Below, one piece after another: positions 35,791-47,492 of a stretch of DNA of 64,000 bases. The DNA is from Myrmaecium sp. VS I D KN 1 (Eukaryota; Ascomycota; Dothideomycetes; Valsariales; Valsariaceae), in assembly GCA_019775845.1 (NCBI GenBank), contig JADQAV010000026.1, positions 558,001 through 622,000 of the forward strand, written 5' to 3'. Within the stretch, counting starts at the first letter, position 1, and every line of letters begins with the position of its first letter. The notes under the pieces are model-generated. The model saw nothing but the letters and a program-made list of their open reading frames with translations. It searched no databases and was not told the origin of the DNA. The translations under genes and the position numbers were made by a program.

Positions 35791-35792
35791 TA

Positions 35793-36299
35793 GTAGAGTG
35801 AAGCGACGATAGAGGAAGGCGTCGATACAGCTTATCTCAGCTGTGCAGCAAGAGGGAGAGAGAGACAGATGTAAATGCTTGATAGATGACTGGTTGGATG
35901 ACTGGTTGGATGGATGAATAGAGAGGAAGAAAGCGAGAGAGGGAAAAGGTGAAGGCGAATGGATAAAGAGAGAGACACACACGCACGCAGACAGAAAAGA
36001 CTTCAAGTTCCTTCATATATCTACACGGGAACCTCACCCATGCCACACTCTTCCTTCCCTCTCTCGCCCTCTCATTTTCTCTGTCCAGACAATCAACAAC
36101 AACAACAGCGGCAACAACGACAATGTATACTATGCCATACCAATCAATCAATAAACCACCTACCCACCCACCACTCCTCTTCCCCTCACGCTCGAATGGA
36201 ATGCACAAACAGAGGAAACAAATGAAAAGAGAAAAAGAAAGCATGCCTCCCCCAAACCACCTCTTTCCCCTACCACAGCGCATCACTCCCCCCTCCCCT
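35793..36299. other. Intergenic region between transposon and SEC24 3' end
   Basis: Composition returns to normal immediately after the transposon end. The stretch has simple repeats (GGTTGGATGACT-like copies near 35888-35912, CAACAA near 36089-36118) and no supported gene. Confidence 0.5.
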
Positions 36300-39200
36300 T
36301 TACCCCCAATAAGGCGTCCTTAAGCCAATAAACGTGCTACTCGTCTGATCCAAATCGGCCTCCTTCTTCCGTTGACCGGAGAGCTGTGTGCGCAAGAAAA
36401 AAAAAAGTCAGCCGGGTTCCCATCGATATAATGCGATCGAGCGAAAAACAGAGAGAGAGGGAAAAAAAAAAAAAAAAAAAAAAAAAAAAACGCAAGAGAA
36501 AGAACAAGGGAGAGATAGCAAAGAAAACAGGCTACCGCCCACATACCTCAAGCTGAATATGCCGATGCACATGCACGAGCCAATCCACATAGCTCTGCGC
36601 CTCCCCGTTGCGATCCTCATACAGCAACCGCGCAAACTCATACTCCGCCCCATCGAAGCCCTGGCGCGCCAGCTGGATCGTGAGCGCCTTGCTGCCGCGC
36701 GCCGTCGCGAGGTACTGCAAGATATTGCGGACCTGGGCGTTGAGGTGGGTGTCCAGGACGGGGAGGTGGTTGAGCGCCGGGTCGAGGGACTTGAGGGAGG
36801 TGTGGCCGTCGCCGAAGAGGTCCTCGAGCAGGTGCGGCGACACCTGCGCGTGCAGCCAGAGCAGGGTGGTTTGGCCGTTGTCGACGAGGTAGGCGCCGCC
36901 TTCGTCGATGTTGGCGAAGGAGGCCCGCACCGCGGCCGGCATGCGCAGGTGGCCTTTTTCGTTGGCGAACCCGTCGTGCGGCGCGAGGTTGTGGAGGGCG
37001 TAGATGCGTGGGTAGAGGTAGAGGGAGAGCTCGAGCGCGCCCATCGACTTGATGAGCCGCATGTCGTGCACGCGGCGGTCGGTGGGTTCCTTGCCGCCTT
37101 TGAACGCGCGCGACTTGATCAGCCCGAGCATGTACATGGCGAACTCCTTCAGGTTCTCCGGCAACACCAGTTGGCCTGGCGGATGTGAGCCGGAGAAGTT
37201 CTTGCGGTAGCCGGCGAGGATGTCGATCGTCTTCTCCGTGAGGGCGGCGCGGATCTCCTTCAGCGGCTTCTCCGTCATCCGCACCGCCGCCTCCTTGGCC
37301 ATGATGCTGACGACGGCGTCTTGGTCGATGAACTTCATCGCTTCCATCGCGCCGTCGCTCACGCTCGCGACCAGGTTGCTGCATCGCACGCGGCGCTCAC
37401 CGCTGGCGGTGGTGTAGAGAAGCGCGCTCTGGAAATGGGCATCCAGCTTGGGATCGAGCTTGCCGTCGTAGCTGAACATGACACCGATGGCCTTGTCGGC
37501 ATCGATGACGCCGAACTCGAGATCCGCGCCGAACGTGTGGTGGAAGAAGTTGCCGTGGTAGGCGGAGACCTGGAGGCCGTTGGAGCAACGGACCTTCATC
37601 AAGGCCAGGTAGCCCGTTTCTCGTGTGACGGTGTGTTTGATCTCCTTGGAAAGCCTAAGCGTATCGCGCGGCGCATGGAACGTAGGGTAGTAATACGTCT
37701 CTCCGCCAGTTGTAGCAGATACATGACCTGTGATCAAGTTAGCATAAACGCATACCGCCCGTACCAGTTTTTCCGCTTACCGATCGTCGCAATATCAAGA
37801 TAGCCACCGCTGGGCGAAGCAAGGAAGAAGTCCACGCCCATGCCATTCTCCACCATCATCTTCGCGATGTCCCTGTACCCAGGATGCTCCGTTGTCAGGA
37901 GCTTCTTCTCCGCATCGCTGTTGCTGTGCACCTTGCCGTCATCTCGCAGGAACAAGCGACCGGGACCCCACGTGGGCAGGCTCGCGAGGGAGCAGGCGAT
38001 CTTGCCTCCGGTCGCCTTCAGCGCGGAAAACGCGGCCTTGAGCGCCGGGAGGAGCGCCGGCTCAGGGTTCTTGATCTGCGAGAACATGCTCGGCAGCTGG
38101 GTCAGCAGAGACATGATCACCGCCTTCGACTCCTCCGGGTCGACGAAGAGGCCGTCGCTCAACGGGACGAACGGATCCTCGATGTCCGGCATGACCATCA
38201 TCTGCGCCTTGTCCAAGCTGGGGCTGAGATTGTAGAAGTGGATCTCCTTGTCGAACGTCACGATGCCCACCTTCGCGCCCTCGGGGAGCTGTCGGCCCGT
38301 GCTGCTGTTGTCGTCCTCGTCCTTCTGCCCAGCAGCATTGTCCCCGTACAGCGCGCTGATGATGCCTTCGCAGAAGCCATCGAGGAAGCCCCGGTTGACA
38401 GACTCGGCGCTGACGTCGATGAGGAACAGCCAGCGCAGGCCGACGGGTTCTTTGGTCCAGTACTCCTTCGGCACCTTGAACTCGACGGTGCCGGAGTAGA
38501 GCTCCGGCCGGTGCAGGCGGTCCACGCGGATGCCGGACGGGTCGGTGGGCGCGAAGTATTCCGGCTCGACGTCGTTCGGGAACGTGCACATGTTGCACAC
38601 GAACTTGTTGCCGCCGGAGCGGAACGTCATGAACGGGTTGATGTAGGCGCGGCATCGCGTGCACCGCGGCGGGCCCTTGTCGCCAAAGTCCAGCACGGGG
38701 ATCTGCTGCTCGCCCTCCTGCAACGGGGCCAGGGGCTGCAGGATCAGGCCCAGCGGCAGATGTGTCGACGCCAGCGCGTCCGCCGATGAGGGGATGTTGT
38801 TGAGGGTGAGACGGGCGAACTTGGGGGAGCAGTTGCCCTGATCGTATGCGACGAAGGGGACCGCGGCCGGGGGCGGCAGGTGCTGCTCCATGGTGGGGTA
38901 GACATTCTCCAGATAGTACTGGGCAGGCACGTCTCTAGATCGGGGAACGCTGGGTATTTGCTCAGGATCCACCCGACCTTGCGCAGAGGACGCCGGGGCG
39001 CCGGGCATGGGCGTGCCAGCAGGCAGCGGCGTCGACGGGTTCATCGGGCTGAAGGGCGTGCCCGCTCCCGGTATCTGCGGGCTTCCTTGGTTGAGGAATT
39101 GCGTGGGCGTGCCGATCCCCCCCTGCGGCATGCCGTTGAACGCCTGTGAACTGCCGGCGGGCCCCTCGATGTTATGATATGCGTGCCTGTCCTTCTTCTT

Positions 39201-39590
39201 GTGTCGAGGCGCATGGCCTGCAGCATCTCCTCCAAAGCCCATGGCTCCCATCTGCCCAGTCAACGCTGCCATATCCGATTGACCTGGAACCGGGGAGGCC
39301 TGAGGGGGAAAGTACCCAGGCTCCTGGACTGGGGGCGGCAGCGGCTGCTGCTGCTGCTGTTGCGGGAAGTACTCGGCATTGGGTTGCGGCGTGCCGGCGA
39401 ACTGGGAAGGCGGAGCGTACGATGGAGCGCCGCCCTGTTGATATCCTCCCGGGCTGGGCGCGACGGGCGGGCGAAACTGGGGGAGGTTGTCCTCCCGCCG
39501 TCTCGGCGGTTGGCCGCTCGTGTTCGGCGAGGTGAGGGGGGATTGCTGCCCGAGGGCATGGTACATGGAGAACTCTCCGCCGATGTTCAT
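36300..39590 (-). CDS. sec24: COPII coat subunit Sec24
   Basis: Three exons: 39590-37781, 37727-36547 and 36383-36300, 1,024 residues. Sec24 pairs with Sec23 in the inner COPII coat and selects cargo for vesicles leaving the endoplasmic reticulum. The N-terminal 250 residues are Pro/Gln/Gly-rich and disordered, with a KKKDRHAYHNIE block. The Sec23/24 zinc finger has Cys310, Cys313, Cys332 and Cys335. The trunk domain follows (LRWLFLIDVSAESVNRGFL, about 390-400), then the beta-sandwich, helical and gelsolin-like domains (RIYALHNLAPHDGFANEK, VDNGQTTLLWLHAQVSP). Intron 1 is 53 nt (GTAAGC...CACAG). Intron 2 (36546-36384) has a GTATGT donor and contains a 29-base run that reads poly-T in the sense direction. 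The last exon encodes a 27-residue tail ending TPYWG. An upstream in-frame ATG at 39710 is less likely. Length fits fungal Sec24. Confidence 0.95.
36462..36490. repeat. 29-base A run inside the last SEC24 intron
   Basis: A pure run of 29 A on the + strand, poly-T in the sense of SEC24. It lies about 80 bases before the acceptor of intron 2. Length may be inexact because long homopolymers are hard to sequence. Confidence 0.9.
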
Positions 39591-40458
39591 CGCGTCGCGG
39601 TTCGGGGGGCGAGAGGAAGGTCGGATTGGCGGGATGCGGTGGTTACGGGGAGGTAGGTAGGTCGGCGGGTGGTCAACGCTCGGCGGAGGGGTGCATGCCC
39701 TGGCGAACAAAGGATGATGCTCTCAGCGGGAGGTGGGAGGACGGTCGAATGGCATCAACCAGGCAGGTAGAGATGTTGAGGCTCAAACAGAGGGATATCT
39801 TGGGGAGAAAGCGCGATTGTTTGGTGGTGAGGACTGACGGGGGAGGTCGGCCTGTGAACACTTGACCAAATGGCATCAACTTTTGGGAGCAGCCCGGGCA
39901 ATGGCCAGTGAGCACTGGCGGTCGGGCGAATCACGGGCCATGGCCGATGCGGGAAGGACTGCACCGGTCTGGTGGACCCCTAGACGACAACGACAACAAC
40001 GACAACAACGACAACAACGACAACAATGAACACCATCGTCAACACAGCGAGGGATGCAAAGCTACCATTCCGTTCATTGATTAACCAAGGTATCGCTCAA
40101 GGTTTCAGAAGACGTGCCGCAGATATATAAGTATATACCAAGTGAGTTCCTCTAACAACATAGCTATCATCTAAACAAAGATCTATGGTCCCGCACGTAC
40201 ACCAAAACTCCACATACAAAGTGAGGCATACAGATCATATCATGATCAACATGTCGCCAAATCCGGATCCCAATCCAGCAGATCCCAGGGTGGTATCTCA
40301 TAAAGTGCGATCCAACATGAACATGAAAGAAAGACAACAAAGAAGAACTGCATGGTCAAACCCCCATAATCCGGCCCCCACGTCAGTAAGGACGAGCGGA
40401 CTTTCCTTCCTCAACCCAGCATCACCATCCTCCAGACCTTCCCCAAATCCCTCAGGGC
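39591..40458. other. Intergenic region upstream of SEC24
   Basis: This stretch holds the SEC24 promoter and the 3' flank of the DUF7702-type gene, both on the minus strand. A 9-base tandem repeat (CGACAACAA-like) lies at 39985-40026. No gene is supported. Confidence 0.5.
39985..40026. repeat. Short tandem repeat, period 9 (CGACAACAA)
   Basis: About four and a half copies with the first unit shortened to CGACAA. It lies about 400 bases upstream of the SEC24 start codon and does not overlap any gene. Confidence 0.85.
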
Positions 40459-41346
40459 TCAAGGCTTCGGCACAACACCACGCTGCTGCTCGAGCCAGGG
40501 CTCCTCCACATCCGCATCCTTCTCCTGCACCCGTCCCGCCCCCACCGCCGGCGTCACCACACCCCCCACCAAAAACACCGTCACAACCACAAACTCCATC
40601 AACGAACCCATCAACGCCATCGCCCACACGCTCCCGCCCGTAAACCCAAACACCGTCGAATCCACCGGCGCAAACGCCGAGCACAGCGAGTACACGACGC
40701 GGACCAGCAAAAACGGCGCCGCCACGACGATCGCGTAGAGCAGCCGGCGATCGCCCCGCGCCACGCTGCGGATGCGGCCGACGCAGTACGCCGCCACGAG
40801 GTAGAGGATGAGGTAGACGGCCAGGAGCAGGATGGCGGCGGCTTCGCGCAGCTCCCGGCCGGTTTTGAGTTTGTCTGGGTTGTTGTAGTGGGACTGGTCG
40901 TTCCCGGCGATGCTGGCGACGACGAGGGCGATGAGGGCGGCGAGGTGGGTGAGGCGGAAGGCGGTTTTGCAGGTCGGGTTGCGGGGGGTCATGCCGGATT
41001 CGCTGGTAGGGCGGAGAACGTCAGTCCGGAGCAATAAACGAGAGGGAAGAAGAAAAACTCACACCCGCTCCAACAACCCCATCAGCGCGACGAGCAAGGG
41101 GGACAGGCCGATGGAATTCAAGATCGCGACGGCGATCAGGATGCCGGTGGACTCATGCGCCTTGCCGTTCTGCGAGAGCTGCAGCGCCGAGCCGACGATG
41201 CGGAACAGCGCGAGCAGGATCAGGTAGAGGAAGCCGACTTTCTTTTGGAAGCCGTGCCGCAGGCAGACGTAGATGGCGACCGCGAGCGCGGGGACGAAGT
41301 AGGCGATCGTGGCGATGGAGAGCTTGGAGTGGGCGGAGAGGGTCAT
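40459..41346 (-). CDS. Seven-TM fungal integral membrane protein (DUF7702-like)
   Basis: Two exons, 41346-41063 and 41002-40459, 275 residues. The 60-nt intron has a GTGAGT donor and ACCAG acceptor and falls inside a Val codon. Hydropathy shows about seven membrane segments, including IATIAYFVPALAVAIYVCL, FLYLILLALFRIVGSALQL, GILIAVAILNSIGLSPLLVALM, LAALIALVVASIAG, AAILLLAVYLILYLVAAYCV, LLYAIVVAAPFLLVRVVYSL and ALMGSLMEFVVVTVFLVGGV. The pattern, with FRIVGSALQL and FLLVRVVYSL, matches a large fungal family of unknown function. The start gives an extracellular N-terminus and TM1 right away. A TATA-like TTTATA (41550-41555 on +, TATAAA on minus) lies about 200 bases upstream. No ligand or transport role can be read from sequence. 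Confidence 0.87.
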
Positions 41347-43370
41347 GGTGGGTATGTAGGTGGGAGGACAGTGAGGGGGGAGGAGAGTGTGGAGATGGGG
41401 GCGTGAGGTTGGGTAGGTAGGTGTGATGCCGCCGGTAGGTAGGTAATGTATGGAGGAACCGCGAATGATTGAATGTTCGCTTTTGCGAAGTAGAAAATGT
41501 GACGATGGCTGATAAGATGCCCTACCTGAACAGCACGAGAGCGACATACTTTATATCCCCCCTTCTCTCCATCCATGAAACTTTAGGTCGCGAGGCTGTG
41601 TCTTCCCTCCCGACGCCCATGCGGTCACCCATCCCATCCCATGCCCACCCCATCCTTCCTCCTACCCTGCCTACACTGCCTTACCCGTCCAGCGCATCCA
41701 TCCCCGAAACAAGAAAGAGAAAATCCGCCCGCGTGTTTTCTGGTGTGGTGGTTAAGTTTAGCTGGATGGTGGATGGTGGATGGTGGACCTCGAAAACAGC
41801 CCGGTGCGAACCGTGCGATCCTCTTCCTCCTCCTCCACGGCCTTGCCGTTTCTGGAAAGCAGTGCGACGATTGAGATGGGGGCGGAAAGAGAGGTGAAAG
41901 GGTCCGGTCCCGGCTCCGTCGGTCGGTTAGTTGGCCAAGCCGGCTTACCGAAGACGGGACGGGGGAGAGAGGGCACTGGGGGCTCGGGCCGGAGATGGGG
42001 ATGGGGGGTTGTAAATGCTTGCTGGATAACTACGGGGTTTGTGAGCGTGGTGGTGATAGCTAGTATGTTATTGCTAAGGAAGGGGTTGATGCAGTGTATG
42101 TCTTGGGAGAGGAAGGGTTGTCGGAGTTCACACTTCGTTTTTTTCCTCTGTGATTTCTTTTGGTAATTATTGGTGATGCTAGATATTGAGGGGGGAGGAT
42201 TGTGAAGGGATTCGAAAGAGAACCCCCCTCCGACGTTGTAGGATCAGATCTAACACTAGAACGTTGCCGATCGGTGAGATACGTAGGACCATGGTGGATT
42301 TTCTCTCCCTCTCTTTTTTGGTGCTGCTGTGAATGTTGGGCTGTGCTGTGTTTACTTTGGGGAATGGAGGAGCTGGGAGTATTGATGGAGGGAGAAGATA
42401 TACAATATAGTATATACGGTGGATGATTGTGGTCAATGAGGTTTCCATCACGCATGCAAGAATCCCAATGGGTTTCTATTTTCTACCCTCCACGGACGGC
42501 TTCCCTTCCCCACCTCAGAACACATCAGAAACAGAAGACCCGGTATCGTGAAGAATCCCGCATCCCAAAATCCCCAAAATCCGCTTTCTAAAAAAAAGGC
42601 AGCCCCGGCGCGATGGATCACTGCGAGATCCTCCTCTTCCTCCTCCTCGGTCCTCTTCCTACGACCGACAGGAAGAATACATGATACACGTACTTGATCC
42701 AGAATCCAGCACGTAGCCAAAGCAGTTTCATTCCTGAGTACTCGAAGAGAGAAATCTCACAATCATCACCAGGCAACAAGCAAGATCTCTCGCGGACACA
42801 CAGCAAGGCCAATCGCATCGCCTCCCCCCCGCCTTCGCAAGCACTGCCGTTTCAGGGATAGACGCGTTAGACGCCCGGCTCAACTCCGCCCATCCATCTC
42901 GAGGGAAGATGAGGTTTCAAACATGGTCCGCTGCGCCGCCTTGTAACATTATCTCCCTTTGCATTTCGGAGGCTATGCTGCCCTGGAAGACGGCTCGCTA
43001 CCCATCTTGAACCAAACTCCTGTTTGGATTTTGGAGGAGGACGCCTTGCTGCTGCCATGCCGCTGTTCCGGTGTCTGCATTCAGCCACATGCCTGCTAAA
43101 AGGCTTCGCTGAACCTTAACGTTAGAGCTGGCTGGCGCGGAGAGGCTGTGACGTGGAGTGAGCGAGGCTGGCTGGTACCTGGTAACTAGTCGAGTCGTGA
43201 GGCGTGGGGAAAGAAATCCCTCCGGCTTTCAGGAAATATCGCAGCGTTACTCTTCTCCTTTTTCTCTTCTCTCGCTGGACTTCGACGAGAAGCTTACAGA
43301 GGTTGATATCGCTTCTATCAGCTGGTAGATATAACCGTTTACTCATACTGTACCCTCGGAGTGTCTATCA
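41347..43370. other. 2 kb intergenic region between divergent genes
   Basis: It must hold promoters for the DUF7702-like gene (minus) and the Zn2Cys6 regulator (plus). Open frames up to 142 codons overlap on both strands and show no protein character. No repeat of note is seen. Confidence 0.5.
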
Positions 43371-45650
43371 ATGGTGTACACCGGCAAACCCAGCCGCGCG
43401 TGTCAGACCTGCAAGACACGGCGGATCAAGGTGGGTGTGAACTTATCTTCCCGTCCATTCACTACCTACCTACACCCGCTTCCACGGTACTGGACTGGAG
43501 TAGCAGGAGTTGCGAGAGCGGTCCCTGATGCGCAGCCCTTACCTACTATCTACCTACCTAGCACCTAGTACATACTCCAACGATTCCTGAACAACTTGAA
43601 CCCACCAGCCACATGGAACTTCACCACCAACTAACTAATCCGGACAACAGTGTGACGAGGCTCGACCGTCATGCACGCACTGCGTCAAGTCCGGCCGCGT
43701 CTGTCCCGGCTACAAGGATGACTTCGACCTCGTCTTTCGCAATGAGAACCTCGCCGTTGCTAAAAGGACGGAAAGACGTCACCGTGTCTCGAGATCGGAG
43801 TCTCGCGGGTTGCAGAGTGTGCTTCCTCGGTGAGTGTATTCGAGGATAACCTGGTCTTTGCTCTTTAAGCCTCCTATGCCATAGTCATCGGTGTGATGTC
43901 CGTTGGTTTCATGATAGCCTATGTACCCAGTTGTCCATCAAAAGTAGATTTATATGTGCAGGATCACATCTCTCCCGCAAGTGGTAGAAATTAGCTGCTA
44001 TAAACCTGCTAACCTTCTAATAGGTCATCATCGTCTTCTTCGTCCAAGGATGACGCCGGCATCTCCATCCTCTCTATCACCTCATGTCCACCCTCCTCCT
44101 CTTCAACATGCTCCACCTTCGTCACCCCCTGCGACAGCGCCCTCATGGAGGCGTACTCCTGGTGGCTCGGCCACCGGCTTCCCCTGGCCCTGACGCCCTC
44201 CATCGAAGTGCAAGCGACAGCCTTCTTCTTCCGCAACTTCGTCGTCCCCCCGCAGACGCCGGACGCCCCACAAGGCTACCTCGAGCTGCTTCTCCCGCTG
44301 TACAACCGCAGCCCGGCGTCGTCCCCCCTCCAATGCGCCATCGAAGCCGTCGCGCTCGCTGCGCTTGGGAACTACCCCGGCCGGAGCGCGCTGCTTCGCG
44401 AAGCGGCGGTGTCCTACGGTAGAGCGCTGCAGCGCGTGGGTGAAGCCATCAAGGATCCCCAGCTGTCCAAGCAGGACGAGACTATCGTGTCCGTGTTGAT
44501 GTTCTCACTGTACGAAGTAAGTTCCATCCGCAAAGAGTTTCCTCCAGTTTAGGTCGGAAGACCAGCGATTGACGACTCACCGTCCAGGCAATCATCTCCT
44601 CCGACGCATCCGGCACCGCCTGGCTCCGGCACGTCGATGGCGCCGTCACCCTTACCCAGCTCCGCGGCACCGAGCAATTTCAAGACGAGACGTCTCTCCG
44701 GGTCTTTCGCGCCGTGCGCAGCATGATGGTGAGTGGACACAACACCAAACCAATCTGCACCGAGACCCTGGGAAAAGAATCGCTAACACCACTCTTCCTT
44801 CCTTCCTTCCCCAAACCAGCTCGCCAGCTGCGTCCGACAAGCCAAGCCAGTCGACACCACCGGCTGGACGACTCCAGCCGACGCCTGCGACGGAAACGCC
44901 GCCAACCGACTCACCGTAATCTCCATGGCCCTGCCCTCCCTCCGCGCGCGCGCCCAAGCCCTCCTCAGCACCCCTCCCTCCCCCTCCTCCATCACCGAAG
45001 CCCACGCGCTCCTCCGCGCCGCCCAGCGCGTCGACGGCCAATTCGAAGCCTGGGCCCACGCCCTCCCCGATCACTGGCGTCCCCGCATCGCCCGGATCGA
45101 ATCGCACGTGCCGCCCGCGGACGACCCGGCCGCGCTCGCCGCCGCCTCCGCCTGGCCGGGCCCCCAGCACGTCTACGAGGACGTCTTCCTCGCCTGTGTC
45201 ACCAACGACCAGCGCATCGGCCGCATCTACTGCCAAACCGTCATCCTCGCCTGCTGCGAGCACCTCGACCGGGCCTCGGAGCGCAGCGACACTCCCCCCC
45301 CCAGCACCGTCAACGCAACCACCCACACCTACCCCCGCGCCCGCGCCCGCCTCGCCCTCCACCGCGCCGTCGACGACCTCTGCGCCTCCGTCCCCTTCCA
45401 CACGACCTACGCGATGCAAGCCCGAGCCCGGGACCGGGGTCAGGACGCCGCCGCCGCCGAGGGCCTGGGCGGCTACCTGCTCGTCTGGCCGCTCTCGGTC
45501 GCGTGCCGGGTCGCGGCCGTGCCCGCCCGCCAGCGCGCCTGGCTGCGGGGTCGGCTGGCGATGATCGCCGCGGAGTTTGGACTGGGGCGGGCGCCGGCGG
45601 TGGGGTTGGGGATTGGGGTTATTGATCGGGGGGTGGGGGGTGTGGCGTGA
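43371..45650 (+). CDS. Zn(2)Cys(6) fungal transcription factor
   Basis: Five exons: 43371-43430, 43651-43829, 44024-44516, 44588-44728 and 44820-45650, 567 residues. The first exon encodes only 20 residues and stops within the binuclear zinc cluster. The cluster has all six Cys (11, 14, 21, 28, 31, 38) in the usual spacing, with the basic KTRRIK stretch that contacts DNA, so it is intact only after splicing. A Ser-rich linker follows (about 80-105). The remainder resembles the fungal-specific transcription factor domain 2 (ALMEAYSWWLGH, FFFRNFVVPPQ, ALGNYPGRSALLREAAVSYGRALQ, LMFSLYE, WLRHVDGAVTLTQLRG, FRAVRSMM). Introns are 220, 194, 71 and 91 nt with CTAAC branch sites. No metabolic gene cluster adjoins it, so its target genes are unknown. 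It resembles regulators of the PF11951 class. Confidence 0.93.
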
Positions 45651-47134
45651 GGGATGGATGGATAAGGATCCTACGTCGCCTGCGAGATTCCCTGTTGTCG
45701 TCTTTCGAGGCCGATGAGACGCTGGAGTCCTCAGCTTGTGTTCTTCAGAGAGCACGAAGCGAAATCCCACCCCTCCCAGTCCTCTGTTATCGTCGAGCAC
45801 GTCGCGTCAAAAAGGGGGGGGGGGGGCAGGGGTAGACGTCGCCGGAAGGCGAAACGCGAAAGAGAAGGGGTGAAGGGATGTCGTGTGCGGCGCTCTCTGT
45901 TTTCTCTCCTCTGCTCTCCCTGCCGTTAGAGGGCGGAAGAAGGAGAGGAAGAGGGGAGGGTGAAAGTAGATGTGGATACGCATCATGACCGCCATGCAAG
46001 CAAGCAAGTTACGCTGTAGCAACGCTTTCATACGGAGAGAGGGAAGCAAGATCCCATGGCTAGGGCGAAGGCAAGGACAATGTAAGAGAAAGCAGCCCTC
46101 AATATCCAAAGGGCAGAAACAGAGAAAGAAAAAGAGAAAGGGACATCGACGTACCACTACTGAAGTAAGTACCTCGTACGATATAGAAGATAGGTAGATG
46201 ATATAAAAGCACGACGGTCAACCCATACTCCTACGTCATTCGTATCACACCATGGCAGAGCGAAGCGGAAACAGCATGTATCGCGTCGAGTCAATCCCGC
46301 AAGAAGGAAGTAGAACCCTCGATACAAGACCAACGTGAGCGAAGCCGTACGAGCCGCATACCGTATATTTCTCTTCCTTCTTCTTACGACTAAGGCTACG
46401 ATCAACTCCGCTGTGCGTGTATCAAACGAAGAGACGAACGGTGTATATATCAGAAAGTGAAATATCACAGGAAAAGATGGCCAACCGGTGGGGCAGGGAG
46501 AAGAAACGCAAGTCATCCATCTTTACTGTACTGCCCCAGCAAGGGGCTCTACCCTAGGATATGAGATGTATAGGTAACTAAGGTAGGCGGGAAAAAGCCG
46601 CAATCCGCTCGCTCCTTTCGCTCACTTCGCTCACTTTCCGTGGTCGAAGATCAATTCGAGTAGTCGAGGAGAAAGAGAGTGAGCGTGAAGGCGGACAACC
46701 AGACAGAAAGAAAGCAAGAAAACAAAGCATGGTTTTCCTCAAGCTCGTGATATGGAAACGAACAGTAAGATTGCACAAACGGCTCTTGTCCAGCCGCTAG
46801 AAAAAGACAACTCTTTCATTCCCATCACATCACAAAAAAAAGACATTGCTCTCCTCATTTCTTTTCCTCCATGCATGCGAAGTACTTTTAGTCTCCTTGG
46901 CAAATCGTAGATCCAAAGCTCAGCTGGATCGTTGGAGGAAGAAGGAAGGAGGGAAGGGGCGAGGGGTCAAGTGAAAGCAAGCACTCCACCTAGAAAGAAA
47001 GAAGGAAAGAGACATCAAAACGCCAATCGAAACTCCTTCGGGATGTAGTCCATCACACGGAAAAAAAACAAAATACGACATGGGTCCGCGGAAAAAGATG
47101 GCAAGGTAAGGACGGAAGGAAAGAAACCGTACAG
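45651..47134. other. Intergenic region
   Basis: Both flanking genes end here. The sequence has purine-rich runs (AGAAAGAAAG-type around 46670-46720 and 46970-47010) and no supported gene. Confidence 0.5.
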
Positions 47135-47492
47135 CTAGTACGTCCTTCCAGTGCTCGACCGGGCAAGCTCCTTTATCCGCACAGCGGGACTCTTGCTGTA
47201 CCGTCGGCTGCTGCCGCCGGTGCTGGTGCTCGTCGCCCACGAGTTGCTCGACTTGGCCGATGTCGGCGATGAGGAGGAAGAGGCGTAGATGTACTCGCCG
47301 TCCACGTATTGGGCGTCGCTGATGAAGGTCGTTCGTTTCTCGCGACGGGTGTAGCGCTGCTCGAGGCGGTAGAGTTCGAGTCCTGCGGAGGGGGGTGTGA
47401 GGTTAGTACCTAGGGGGAGGCAAGGCTGGGGGATGTTGGCAGGGGTCCACCATAAGTGACTTACTCGCTTGGATCTTCTCGAAGAACCCCAT
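47135..47492 (-). CDS. Small conserved-looking protein, 91 residues, two exons
   Basis: Exons 47492-47465 and 47382-47135. The first exon is only 28 nt (MGFFEKIQA plus one base). The intron (82 nt) has GTAAGT at the donor, a TACTAAC branch site (identical to the yeast optimum) and CCGCAG at the acceptor. The second exon continues RLELYRLEQRYTRREKRTTF, then ISDAQYVDGEYIYAS, then a Ser/Thr-rich tail ending in VRIKELARSSTGRTY and a stop. The N-terminal half is amphipathic and highly charged and could form a helix. I recall similar MGFF-starting short proteins in other filamentous ascomycetes, but cannot name a function. Perfect splice signals, in-frame closure and non-random composition make this a real gene despite its size. 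Confidence 0.82.
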
